Source: Mycoplasma seminis
Lineage (GTDB): Bacteria > Bacillota_I > Bacilli_A > Mycoplasmatales > Metamycoplasmataceae
Direction of reading: 5' to 3'
Assembly (NCBI RefSeq): GCF_030718845.1
Contig: NZ_CP132191.1
Coordinates: forward strand, 868,001-932,000
Length of the DNA: 64,000 nucleotides
Part shown: piece by piece, positions 45,555 to 55,569 of the stretch
Layout: each line of letters opens with the position of its first letter
Position numbering within the stretch: position 1 is the first letter of the stretch
Made by a program: the position numbers and the translations under genes
The notes under the pieces: generated by a model
Seen by the model: the letters and a program-made list of their open reading frames with translations, nothing else
Told to the model about the DNA's origin: nothing
Database searches by the model: none

Positions 45555-46307
45555 TTAACTTATTTTAATTACAAATTCTTTGTCACTTTGTATTTGGGGT
45601 TTTTTGTTTCTTTTATGTCTTGAACTAACTTGAATAATGTAAGCAATAATGAATCCAAATGTAAAAGTTGCAAGTAATACAAAAATCATAATTGCATAAT
45701 TTTTAAATACTTCTTGAGGCAGTAATTTAATAATTTCATCTTGATCAGGATCAAAAATTCAATTATCTTTACCTGGGAAAAATATTTTATGGAAATTATT
45801 AAATGCTTCATCAAAATCACAAGCTGCAATTATTAAAATAATTACAAAAACAACTAGTAATGCAATTGAAGCATAAGCGCCTAAAGATATTATTGAAAAA
45901 TTTTTTTTATATCTTCATTTTCCTCAAATAATTAATAGAACGCTAACAACTAACGAAGCAATAAAAATACCTAAACAGATATTAAATAATTTTCTAACAT
46001 CTTCGAAATGCAGCAATCCAGCTTTTGTATATGTGACTGGAGAAATATTAAATGTATCAGTTTGATTTTGTAAAAAATCCATTACATTTGCATAAATTTG
46101 TGCGATTTGTTTATTGTCTAAATGACCATACGTTCCATCTGGTCCTGCATTTTTAAATCATAACTCATCTAGGTGGTATTTAGGAAATTCTATGTAATAA
46201 AGTCATCTAGATATAGTAGTGAAATAAATTGATGCAGATAAAATCAGCAAAGCTAAAGCTATAACTAAAATAACCTTAGTACTTATTCTAAAAATTTTTG
46301 TTTTCAC
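45555..46307 (-). CDS. Lit-like integral membrane protein (TIGR01906/DUF1461 type)
   Basis: A 250-residue protein with four to five hydrophobic helices and one large external loop. The motif LLHFEDVRKLF fits the conserved H-x-x-DV signature of the DUF1461 family, whose characterised member Lit moves an acyl chain within lipoproteins to give the lyso form. The frame appears only with TGA as Trp. GTG at 46307 follows GAGG; the nearby ATG is out of frame. Family call is from motif and topology memory, so moderate. Confidence 0.6.
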
Positions 46308-46371
46308 ATTTTCCTCATTAAATTGAAATAAATTTCTTATTCTTGTATTTATGTTTTAAATTATACTCCTT

Positions 46372-46404
46372 TAAAAAATGAAAAGTCAACATAAATTGAC
46401 TTTT
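46372..46404 (-). terminator. Terminator after ribF
   Basis: AAAAGTCAA / TTGACTTTT 9-bp stem followed by CATTTTTT on the minus strand. Confidence 0.75.
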
Positions 46405-46409
46405 AAATC

Positions 46410-47243
46410 TTAAATTAAGGCATTTTTAGCACGAATTATATCTTTTTCCAAGATTGAGTCATCAAAATTAGAAGTAATTATTCTTACTTGTTTTTTTATT
46501 TCTACAACTACACGATGATTATTAAATTGTTCATTAATTTCATATCCAAATAAATGAATCATTCTTTCATGTTTTTTATTAATGTGTAATATTCCATAAT
46601 AAACAAATTCATCAATATGAAATAAGCTTGCATATAGTCCTGAATGTATTTTTGCTAGTTTAGGATTTATATTAATTTTATTTCCATCTACAATACCAGA
46701 GAATGCATAATCATAAACAATTAATGAATTAACGAAATCTAAGTGTCCAAATTCCAAAGACTCCTTTAATTTAGAAGTAGAAATCTTAACATTTAAATCT
46801 TTAAGTAACGGGATTACTTGAATATTAAATGTATTATTAAATTCTTCAGTTGCAAAATCCTCTAATTTTCAAGCACCTTGAAAACCAAATTTAAAGTCCT
46901 CTCCAGCAATAAAATTTACATATTTGCCTTGCGCTAAGGCTTGGAGAAATTCTAAGCCTTCATAATGTGATATCTTATCAAACTCTAATTGAATAATTGC
47001 ATCAAAAGGTAAACGAGCTAATTGTTCGTATTTAGCATAATTATCCATGAAAATAGTATCTTTGAATTTAGGCATCCCTTTTTCAGCATTGAAACAAACT
47101 AAAATAATTCTTCCACCATTAGCTTGTGCTTGTTTAAATAATTGATAATGTCCTAAGTGAAATGATTCAAATGAACCTAAAATAAAGTTATCAGTATCTT
47201 GTGGAGTAAATTCTCCTAAATTATAAATAATTAAATCATTCAT
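46410..47243 (-). CDS. ribF: Riboflavin kinase/FAD synthetase
   Basis: Converts riboflavin to FMN and FAD. The 277-residue protein begins with the nucleotidyltransferase domain: GSFESFHLGHYQLF occupies the place of the usual GxFDGxHxGH, keeping both His. The C-terminal riboflavin-kinase part is short and divergent, so only FAD synthetase activity is well supported. Its start overlaps the preceding HAD stop (TAATG). Last gene of the truB-HAD-ribF operon; truB-ribF pairing is common in bacteria. Confidence 0.85.
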
Positions 47244-48061
47244 TAAATTAACTTAAGTTCCTTAAGTTTTAAGTAAGCTCCATCATATTCACAATCAAGT
47301 GCAATATCATTAGCTACACCTTTAATTCATTCATTTGCTCTTTCCATAGCTACACCATAGTAAGCATCTCTTAACATTTCATAATCATTTGAGCTATCGC
47401 CAAAGGCAATAAGGTTTTTATCAATTTCATATCCAAGCATTGAACATAAAATATTTAAAGTATGACTTTTTGAAACATTTTTAGGTCCAATAAAAATTCC
47501 TCTAGATCATTTAGCTGAAATTTCCATATTTAAATTATTGTCTTCTAAAAACTTAGAAACTTCTTTAGCAATTTCATCTGAACCTTCAACATTAAGTGTA
47601 ATAACATATAAATCATCACTACTTAAAAGTGATTCATCAAAGTTGTAATAATTTGAAACAAAAGGACGAATAAATCATGAATTTAAATTCATACTTGGAG
47701 TTTTAAACACTTTGTCAAAGTCGGTTACAGCAAATGCTGCTACTTTATCCTTAAATGCATTATAAACTTTAATCACTTCATCACGTTTTAAAGTATTTTT
47801 ATAAACAAACTCTTTTTTATTATTATCAAAAATAAAAGCTCCATTTGCTCCAATGAAATAATCAACCGGAGCAAGTTGGTCTAAAAAATCTCCTATAGTA
47901 GCAAATTCTCTAGCTGAAGAAATAACTGTAGTAATTCCATTCATTTTTAGTAATGGGAAAATCTTTCTAGTATTAGTTGAAAATTGTGTAGTTCCATTCG
48001 GTAAAATTGTACCATCCACATCGAAAGCAGCAATTTTGATTAAGTCTTTTAATTGTTTCAT
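47243..48061 (-). CDS. HAD-superfamily phosphatase (Cof type)
   Basis: A 272-residue cytosolic phosphatase. Motif I is AAFDVDGTILPNG, motif II VISSAREF, motif IV IAFGDSSNDYEML. The cap is of the Cof-like IIB type. Substrate unknown; such enzymes act on sugar or nucleotide phosphates. It overlaps truB by 4 bases and ribF by 1 base. Confidence 0.9.
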
Positions 48062-48900
48062 TTTTCTATCCTTTCTAAAGCGACTTTTTTAGGGTGAAAG
48101 ACATTATTTTTCACCTCACCAATTGCGCAAATTAAATTTATTTTTGGATTATTAATTAAATAATATCCATCAGGTTTATGTAATTTAAATTCATTTCCAT
48201 TTTTTAAATATTTATAAGAAAATTCATCTAAATTAACTATTTCAAAATTAATTAAAGATTCTATTGAAACTGCTTCATATTTGCCTACAGGTAAGTTATC
48301 TAAAGCAATATTACCTACTTGAGTTCTTTTTAAATAAGACATAAGACAATGTTTATTAACATAAGCTGCAGTATCAACTAAAATGCTACGAATATAAGTT
48401 CCTTCTGAAACCATAATTTCTAATGTTGCTACTTGCTTTTCATAATTAAACTCAAGTAAATCATATTTAAATATTTTAATTTTTTGTTCTCTTAATGTTA
48501 CTTCTTCATTATTTCTAGCATAATCATAAGCTTTTTTACCATTAATCTTTTTAGCACTAAAAATAGGTGGAATTTGACTTGTGGTAGTTTTCATATATGC
48601 TATTGCATCATTGAGCTCCTCTAAAGTTATTTTTTCTTCGTTATGAGTTATGATTTCTCCATCGATATCATATGTATCTGAAGATTTCCCAAATAAAGCT
48701 TTAGCAATATAAGTTTTATTTTTATCATCAATATATTGCAGCATTTTAGTTTCAAAATCAGTTGCTACTAGCATTAAACCTTCTGCTAAAGGATCAAGAA
48801 TTCCGGTGTGACCTATTTTTGAAGCATTTAATTCTTTCTGCAAACTGCGTACAGTTTTATTAGCAAATACTCCTGATGGTTTATTAAATTTGTAAAACAT
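48058..48900 (-). CDS. truB: tRNA pseudouridine-55 synthase
   Basis: Converts U55 in the T loop of tRNA to pseudouridine. The 280-residue protein has NKPSGVF, KIGHTGILDPLAEGLM (catalytic Asp in LDPLA), KTYIAKALFG and EGTYIRSI. First gene of a three-gene operon. Length is normal. Confidence 0.95.
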   Translation of the reverse strand: MFYKFNKPSGVFANKTVRSLQKELNASKIGHTGILDPLAEGLMLVATDFETKMLQYIDDKNKTYIAKALFGKSSDTYDIDGEIITHNEEKITLEELNDAIAYMKTTTSQIPPIFSAKKINGKKAYDYARNNEEVTLREQKIKIFKYDLLEFNYEKQVATLEIMVSEGTYIRSILVDTAAYVNKHCLMSYLKRTQVGNIALDNLPVGKYEAVSIESLINFEIVNLDEFSYKYLKNGNEFKLHKPDGYYLINNPKINLICAIGEVKNNVFHPKKVALERIEK

Positions 48901-48962
48901 ATAACCTCTATTTTAATATAAATATTAAAATAATTATAGCAATATAAAAAAATATTTTAAGG

Positions 48963-48968
48963 TATAAT
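48963..48968 (+). promoter_or_regulatory. -10 box of gmk, near-leaderless
   Basis: TATAAT ends 10 bases before the gmk ATG at 48979, so the transcript start would fall within about 4 bases of the start codon; no ribosome site is seen. Confidence 0.5.
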
Positions 48969-48978
48969 ATGTTTAATT

Positions 48979-49581
48979 ATGGATAAAAAGAGCCCAATTA
49001 TTATTTTCAGCGGACCTAGTGGTGTAGGTAAAGGAACTGTAGAAAGATTGCTTTTTGAATACGATGAATTGAATTTATCGTTATCTTGTTCTGCGACTAC
49101 GCGACTTCCACGTGAAGGTGAACTAGATGGAATCCATTATCACTTCATTGATATTGATAGATTTAGAGACAAAATCAAAAGTCGTAAATTTATCGAATTT
49201 TCATATCACTTATCAAATTATTATGGAACATTATATTCTGAATTAGACAAGATTCATGCGAAACATAAAGTACCAATGCTTGAAATTGAAACTAATGGAG
49301 CAAAACAAATTATTAAGAAATTTACTACTGATTCAAAAGAATCTGAAAAGTATAACTTAATCACTATTTTCTTAGCACCTCCTTCAGTTGAAGATTTAAG
49401 AAAAAGAATTATTAAACGTGGTTCAGAAAACGATGAAACTCTTAAGCAAAGACTTAAAAAAGCTGAAGAAGAAATCGCTGATTCACATTTATTCAAATAC
49501 AGAATTATTAACGATGTTCCTGAAAGAGCAGCAGAAGAAATTAGAGCTATTCTGCACAAGGAGTTAGGAATTGACAATTAA
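48979..49581 (+). CDS. gmk: Guanylate kinase
   Basis: Phosphorylates GMP to GDP. 200 residues with the P-loop FSGPSGVGKGT, SATTRLPREGE (GMP binding) and GIHYHFI. First gene of a plus-strand run with stp, kinase, rsgA and rpe, an arrangement well known in Firmicutes. No Shine-Dalgarno sequence upstream. Confidence 0.96.
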   Translation: MDKKSPIIIFSGPSGVGKGTVERLLFEYDELNLSLSCSATTRLPREGELDGIHYHFIDIDRFRDKIKSRKFIEFSYHLSNYYGTLYSELDKIHAKHKVPMLEIETNGAKQIIKKFTTDSKESEKYNLITIFLAPPSVEDLRKRIIKRGSENDETLKQRLKKAEEEIADSHLFKYRIINDVPERAAEEIRAILHKELGIDN

Positions 49582-50347
49582 GTATTTTTTAGATTCATTA
49601 CAAGGAATAAGACCTAAAAATGATGATAGAGCAAGTGTTTTACAAAATTCTAAAGCAACACTTGCTATTTTATGTGACGGAATTGGTGGACATGCTTTTG
49701 GTGATGAAGCTGCCCAACTTGTAATCGATACTTTTAATGATGAATTCCAAAATAATTTTTTCATAAAAAATAATCTTACTGCTAAGCAGTGAATTTTTTC
49801 AACTTTTGAAAAAGCAAAAAATCGTTTAAAACAAGAAGCTTTTAGTGATGTTAATAAAAATTCTATGGGGACAACTGCTGTAGGATGTTTAATTCTTTAT
49901 GAAACAAAACAAATTGTTGTTTTTAACTCTGGAGATTCACGTTGCTACATTGTTAATAATACTGAATTAGTGCAAATAACAATTGATCATAATTTAGAAA
50001 ACAAACTACTGGCTGATGGTTTAAGTTCAAAAGATTTAGAACTTTATAAAAACATTAATTCAAATCAACTCAAAGCCCTTACTAGTGCTGTACTACCTAA
50101 TTACAACACTTTAATTGAAATCTTTGAAATACCAACTAAAGGATTTGAAAGTATTAATAAAATATTACTTACATCAGATGGTGTACATGGATTTATGGAT
50201 AAAAATGAATTAGAATTATTCATGCTTCAAAACAAAGACATCTCAATCATAGGTAAAGAAGTTCTTGAGAATGCAATTTTATCTGAGTCAACAGATAATA
50301 TGACATTAATAATTTTAGAATTGCAACATGGAGGCGAAAATGAGTAA
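49571..50347 (+). CDS. PP2C-family Ser/Thr protein phosphatase
   Basis: A 258-residue metal-dependent phosphatase that reverses the partner kinase encoded next. Motifs in order: RPKNDDRA (metal Asp), LCDGIGGHAFGDEA, MGTTAVGCL, FNSGDSRCY, LLTSDGVHGF, STDNMTLI. It starts with TTG at 49571 after AAGGAG, overlapping gmk by 11 bases. One TGA-Trp near 49790. Confidence 0.93.
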
Positions 50348-51329
50348 TTTTAATATTCCTGCTAGTTCTAAAGTTCACTCCAAATACAATATTGAAAAAA
50401 TGATTGGAAGCGGTGGAATGGGAACTGTGTTCTTAGTTACCAGTAAACAAAATAATCAAAAATATGCCTTAAAATTCATGGCTAATGTATTTGATAAGGT
50501 TGCTTACAAAAGATTCTCAGAAGAAGCTAAAATGCTTGGAAAAATTCGTTCTAAACATATTCCTAAGTTAATTGATTACTATGGTGATGAAGTGGAACAA
50601 TTTTATGTTATGGAATATATTTCAGGGAACACTTTGTATAATATCATCAGAGCAAATGGTTCTTTGAATATTAAAAAAGCTAAAACATATATTAATAAAA
50701 TTGCTGAAGGTGTGGGTGAATTACACAATAATGGAGTAATTCACCGTGATATTAAAAGTCAAAACATTATCATTGATGATTCACACAATGTTAAAATTAT
50801 TGACTTAGGTATTTCACTTTCACCTGAATCTCAAAGACTTACAAAAGTAAATGCTGTTATTTGTAGTCCGTATTATGCAGCTCCTGAATATACAATTAAA
50901 GGTGCACAAATTACTAAAGCCGTTGATATTTATGCCTTGGGTGTAGTGTTATTTGAAATGCTAACTGGACAATATCCTTATGAAGGCGCTCGTGATCAAG
51001 ATACAATAATGATGCATTACAAAAACACTTTTCCTTCTCCAGCAGTTTATAAAGATATCCCTCAAGCAATGTGTAATGTGGTGCTTAAGGCAACTGCTAA
51101 ACGTCCTGAAGATAGATATCAAAACGTTTATGAATTTCAAGAAGATTTAAAAACGTGTCTTAGTGCTGAAAGAGCTTATGAAGCTCCACTTAACCCTAAG
51201 ACATTGAAGAAAAAGAAAAAATTAGCAGATATTATTAATTCAAATGTTTTCTTAATTACATCGCTAGTAGTTGTTATTTGCTTAATCATAATTATTTGTG
51301 TAACACTTGCTGCATTGGGGTTAATTTAA
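50340..51329 (+). CDS. Membrane-anchored Ser/Thr protein kinase (PknB/PrkC type)
   Basis: A 329-residue kinase. Gly loop IGSGGMGTVF, Lys in YALKFM, HRDIKSQN catalytic loop, IIDLGIS in place of DFG, and YYAAPE. After a basic stretch (KTLKKKKK) a single helix near residues 303-327 anchors it, with almost nothing outside, so the PASTA sensor domains of PrkC are missing. ATG at 50340 follows GGAGG and overlaps the phosphatase gene by 8 bases. Confidence 0.93.
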   Translation: MSNFNIPASSKVHSKYNIEKMIGSGGMGTVFLVTSKQNNQKYALKFMANVFDKVAYKRFSEEAKMLGKIRSKHIPKLIDYYGDEVEQFYVMEYISGNTLYNIIRANGSLNIKKAKTYINKIAEGVGELHNNGVIHRDIKSQNIIIDDSHNVKIIDLGISLSPESQRLTKVNAVICSPYYAAPEYTIKGAQITKAVDIYALGVVLFEMLTGQYPYEGARDQDTIMMHYKNTFPSPAVYKDIPQAMCNVVLKATAKRPEDRYQNVYEFQEDLKTCLSAERAYEAPLNPKTLKKKKKLADIINSNVFLITSLVVVICLIIIICVTLAALGLI

Positions 51330-52174
51330 TGGAATATAAAGTAATTGAAATCGTTGCTGGTATTTATACAGTTCAAAATGAAAACGAAACATTAAAGATA
51401 CCTGCTGCAGGTAAATTAAGATATCTCGAAACTTCTCCAGTCGTTGGAGACAATGTCATAGTGCAAAACGGTGTTATAACTAATATTCTTACAAGGAAAA
51501 ATTCATTTATTCGTCCAAAGGTTGCTAACATTGATCAAATGATAATTTTCATGTCAATTCAGCATCCTAAATTTCAAACTTTTTTGGTTGATAAATATCT
51601 TGCTATTATTGAATCCAAAAATATTAAACCTATTATTTTTATTACTAAAGTGGATTTAGACCCTTCATATGCCCAAGAAGTTCAAAAATACTATCAAGAT
51701 ATGGAATATGAGGTCTATTTAATCAATAATAAAGATTTATCTTACACTGAAAAAATTGAGCATTTATTTGAAAATAAATACTCTGTTTTCATGGGTCAAA
51801 GTGGTGTAGGAAAAACTACAACACTCAATAATCTTGGTGGACATAATTTTTCTACTCAAGAAATTTCTAAAGCTTTAGGAAGAGGAAAACATACCACAAG
51901 AACTGTTTCTATTATTAGTTTTAAAAATGGTTTCTTAATTGATACACCAGGATTTTCTTCACTTAGTTTAGATTTAGATAAAGAACAACTTGCAAAAAGT
52001 TACTATAGCTTTAGAAATCTTGCTTTAAGTTGTAAATTTAGAAACTGCTTACATAAAAACGAAAGTGAAAGTGAATGTGCCGTAAAACAAAACATTGGTA
52101 CAAAGCTTATTCCACAAATAAGATATAATAACTATATTAAATTATTAGATGAAATTGATAAAGAAAGGAAATAA
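51329..52174 (+). CDS. rsgA: Ribosome small-subunit biogenesis GTPase RsgA
   Basis: Circularly permuted GTPase that helps 30S maturation. The 281-residue protein has an N-terminal OB-like part, then G4 FITKVDL, then G1 GQSGVGKTT, then G3 DTPGFSS, the permuted order, and a C-terminal zinc site CKFRNCLHKN...C. ATG overlaps the kinase stop (TAATG). Confidence 0.96.
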   Translation: MEYKVIEIVAGIYTVQNENETLKIPAAGKLRYLETSPVVGDNVIVQNGVITNILTRKNSFIRPKVANIDQMIIFMSIQHPKFQTFLVDKYLAIIESKNIKPIIFITKVDLDPSYAQEVQKYYQDMEYEVYLINNKDLSYTEKIEHLFENKYSVFMGQSGVGKTTTLNNLGGHNFSTQEISKALGRGKHTTRTVSIISFKNGFLIDTPGFSSLSLDLDKEQLAKSYYSFRNLALSCKFRNCLHKNESESECAVKQNIGTKLIPQIRYNNYIKLLDEIDKERK

Positions 52175-52176
52175 TA

Positions 52177-52842
52177 ATGCAAAAATACGTTACACCTAGT
52201 CTTTTAAATGTTGAAGCTGATAAAAGACTTCAAATGGCTGATACACTTGTTGAAAATGGAATCAAATGAATCCACTACGATGTTATGGATGGTAAATTTG
52301 TTCCTAATACAGCTATTCAAATTAGCGAAATTGCAAATATTGCTAAAAACGGAAAACCTCACATCAAAGATGTTCACTTAATGGTAGTTAATCCATATGA
52401 TTATGTTGAGGACTTAAGAAATATTGTTGATATCATTACATTCCACTATGAAGCTATTGAAAATGATTTAGAAAAATTCGAGGAATTCCTTGAAAAGAAT
52501 CACCATGATCTTAAAATTGCTTTAGCAATTAAACCAGATACACCAGTTGCTGCTGTTAAACCATATTTAAATCGTTTAGTACTTGTGCTTGTGATGTCTG
52601 TAGAACCTGGAGCTGGAGGACAAAAATTTATGCCTGCTGCTTTAGATAAATTAAGTGAATTAAAACACCTTAGAAATGACTTCGGATATGATTACTTAAT
52701 TCAAGTTGATGGAGGAATTAATGCTACTACAGGACCAGAAGCTTTTGCTGCTGGTGCTGATGCTTGTGTTGCGGGTACATACATTGTTGTAGAACCTACA
52801 AAAGAAAGAATTAATACTGTTTTAGGAAAATTCGCTAAATAA
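52177..52842 (+). CDS. rpe: Ribulose-phosphate 3-epimerase
   Basis: Interconverts ribulose 5-phosphate and xylulose 5-phosphate in the pentose phosphate pathway. A 221-residue TIM barrel with PSLLNVEA, HYDVMDGKFVPN, VHLMVVNP, SVEPGAGGQKF and QVDGGINA. It starts 2 bases after the rsgA stop region behind AAAGGAA. The rsgA-rpe order is conserved in Firmicutes. Confidence 0.96.
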
Positions 52843-52846
52843 TATG

Positions 52847-52870
52847 ATACGGGGAACCGTATTTTATTTT
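52847..52870 (+). terminator. Terminator after rpe
   Basis: TACGG / CCGTA stem with a tetraloop, followed by TTTTATTTT. Confidence 0.7.
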
Positions 52871-52884
52871 GGCCTATGACAAAG

Positions 52885-52910
52885 GTATAAAAAATACGGA
52901 AGCCGTATTA
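52885..52910 (-). terminator. Terminator of the TDT transporter gene
   Basis: AATACGG / CCGTATT stem; on the minus strand the stem is followed by TTTTTTATA. Confidence 0.7.
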
Positions 52911-52920
52911 ATTATAAGTA

Positions 52921-54120
52921 TTAAATCTTAATTATTCAAGAATCCTTAAATGCAAGAGGTTCTTGAATTTTTTCTTCTTTTTTAGCAGGTTTGTTTTTGT
53001 GAACAATTCCTTTAAATCAAATATTATTCATAATTTTTGCATATTTAATATTACAAAATACCACAAGAGCTAAGGAAGTAAAGAATAAGAATATTCCAAT
53101 TGCAAACAGCACTCAATAAACACCTTCAAATGTATAAGCATTTGTTTCATTATGGAAAAAGTATTCAGCAAATCTAATTGTTCCTGTTGCTGAAACTGCT
53201 GCAGGGAAGGTTAGTGAAGTTCAAGACATTGAATATTTCTTTAGCATTAATGATTTAACTAAAATAGCGTAATATAAAGCTACAGATACAGCTCCATAAC
53301 AAAATAGTATGATTGAAATAATTTGGAAGAATAAAATATTGTTAAAAATTGTTTGAGAATAAGCTAGTGGAGCTTCTAGACGGTGTGGGTTAAATGCTAC
53401 TAAAAACCCTACCGCCATCATATTTGCAGGTGAAGCAAATATCGCCATAGAAGGTATATCTGAAGAACGTGAGTGTGGCTTAAATAAGAATTTATAAAAT
53501 ACATAAGGGTACATTATTAAAAATATCGCAAACCCTAAGAATCAAATTGCTTGTCAGTAGTATAAAGGCATAATATCACCTAAATCATCCACATAAGCAG
53601 CTGAAATTGCTAATCCAACTAAAGGAACAAATCATGATGCATATGCCTCACCTAATCAAGCTTCTTTTTTAAATAAAACAAATTTTAGAAAGAAACCTAA
53701 GTAAATTAATTGACAAGTTACTGCTGTAACAACAATAATTGTTGGTAGGATTAATAAATAATGACGTAAGACCTTATCTTGTATAAAGGTAGTTAAAATC
53801 CAGCCTAGAGAGTTTCCCAGTAAGCAGAAGCAAAGGAATAAAACCCCTACCATTCCAGCTACATGAGGAACTTTTATTTCCTCTCAAATAGTTTTTGGTT
53901 GTAAGCTATAACGAATGCAAGTTAAAACTACATAAAAGACGCATATGCACATGCAAAAAACTTGCAAGGCTAATTGTATATACATCATATTTGCTCACTT
54001 GGTAGCATGCTTTAAATAATCAAGTAAAAATGTACCTGTAGTAGCAATTCCCATTGTTCCAAGAGCTACACCATTTACTCCTAGTGGTGTAGCTAAAAGT
54101 TTTTCTTTAATATTTTGCAT
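52921..54120 (-). CDS. TDT/SLAC1-like membrane transporter
   Basis: A 399-residue protein with about ten hydrophobic helices and short loops. The N-terminus LATPLGVNGVALGTMGIA and internal SLGWILTTF / MAIFASPANMM recall the tellurite-resistance/dicarboxylate (TehA/SLAC1) family. The C-terminal tail is hydrophilic (KKEEKIQEP). Many TGA-Trp codons. Substrate is unknown; anion or dicarboxylate is a family guess. Monocistronic. Confidence 0.65.
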
Positions 54121-54164
54121 ATTGCAATTTTATAACTTATTTTAAGCGATAAAAATTTTTTTAT

Positions 54165-54190
54165 AAAAAAATAGCAACAATGTGCTATTT
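54165..54190 (-). terminator. Terminator after tig
   Basis: AAATAGCA / TGCTATTT stem with a 6-nt loop, T tract on the minus strand. Confidence 0.85.
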
Positions 54191-54194
54191 AATA

Positions 54195-55499
54195 TTATTT
54201 AACAATTTCTTTGAAATCTTTTTCAAGTTTTTCAGCTTGTTCTGGGTTAATTTCACTTAAGATAAGGCTCATTCTTAATGATGAAATAACAAATTCATGA
54301 GCTGATTCTTTTGAGAATCCAAATTCAATAAATTTCTTAGTAAATTCATTTACTTGTTCTGGTGTTGTGTTTACTGGATATTTTCTAACTAAGTATCCGT
54401 AAGCTTCTGCTTTAGTAACTTGATCTAAAGCTTGTTTTTTGAATTCTTCTTCTAAGTCTTTTTCTGTTGATTTAATTAATTGTAAGTATTCTTGTTTTTT
54501 GATTCCGTATTGTTTTAATGAGTTATCAAATTGTTTTTTACTGTTTTCAACGTGAGCTGTTAATAATGATTCGTGAATTACTGGGTGAGCTTTTTCAATT
54601 AATTGTCCAACTAATTCTTCGTAGAAGTTAACATTAGCTTCAACAAATTTTCTAACTCTGATATTTCCTTTTAAAACATTTTCTAATGATTTTAAATCTG
54701 TAACATTTGGATCTTGGAACATTTTAACATTTTCATCAGTTAATTTAAATAATTTAAGTCTTTTAACTTCGTTAATTGTTACTTGGAAAACAGCTTCTTT
54801 ATTTTGGTATTCTTTTACAAAGTAATCTGCTGGGAATTTAACTACAACATCACCTTTGTAGCCTTTTGTTTTACCAATAAGTTGATCCTCGAATCCTGGA
54901 ATAAATGTTTTTGACCCTAATTTAAGATCGTAGCCTTTAGCTTCTCCGCCTTCAAATGGTTCATTATCAATAAATCCTTTGAAGTCGATGTTTACTGTAT
55001 CACCTTCAACTGTTGTTGTTTCGTTGTCTTCAACTAATTCTTCAACTGACATGTTTTGTTCTAAATCTTTAATCATGCTTTCAACATCTGATTTAGTAAC
55101 TTTAACTGGTGTATATTTTAATTTAAGATCTTTTTCATCAACATTGAATTCTGGTGCAATTACAAATGTGTATTCAAGAACTAAATCACCTTTTTTATCT
55201 AAGTCATATGAAAGAATTGGTTGTGAGTAAGCTTTAATTTCTTTTTTAACAGCATATTCAATTACTTCGGTAAAGTGTGCATTGTGGAAGAATTTAGCTG
55301 CTTCACCAAAAACAACTTCTGGATCAAGTTGTGCTTTTAATTTTTCAACTGGTGCTTTACCTGGTCTGTATCCTTTAACTTTAACTTTTTTAACTAATCT
55401 ATTTGATACTTCATCTAATTTCTTTTGAAATTCTGATGCATCAACAACATATTTCACAACTACTTGTGCTTTGTCTTTATCTTCTGTGTGTTTAATCAT
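54195..55499 (-). CDS. tig: Trigger factor
   Basis: Ribosome-bound chaperone and prolyl isomerase that meets nascent chains. The 434-residue protein has the ribosome-binding signature VKGYRPGKAP near residue 40, an FKBP-like domain (GFIDNEPFEGGEAKGYDLKLG) and a long helical C-terminal arm. ATG follows AGGAGA. No UGA codons in the frame, unlike most neighbours. Confidence 0.96.
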   Translation of the reverse strand: MIKHTEDKDKAQVVVKYVVDASEFQKKLDEVSNRLVKKVKVKGYRPGKAPVEKLKAQLDPEVVFGEAAKFFHNAHFTEVIEYAVKKEIKAYSQPILSYDLDKKGDLVLEYTFVIAPEFNVDEKDLKLKYTPVKVTKSDVESMIKDLEQNMSVEELVEDNETTTVEGDTVNIDFKGFIDNEPFEGGEAKGYDLKLGSKTFIPGFEDQLIGKTKGYKGDVVVKFPADYFVKEYQNKEAVFQVTINEVKRLKLFKLTDENVKMFQDPNVTDLKSLENVLKGNIRVRKFVEANVNFYEELVGQLIEKAHPVIHESLLTAHVENSKKQFDNSLKQYGIKKQEYLQLIKSTEKDLEEEFKKQALDQVTKAEAYGYLVRKYPVNTTPEQVNEFTKKFIEFGFSKESAHEFVISSLRMSLILSEINPEQAEKLEKDFKEIVK

Positions 55500-55569
55500 T
55501 TTTTCTCCTAAAATGTTATTTAAATTTAATTATTTATATTTTACCTTTTTTTATTCTTTTTAGAATAAT

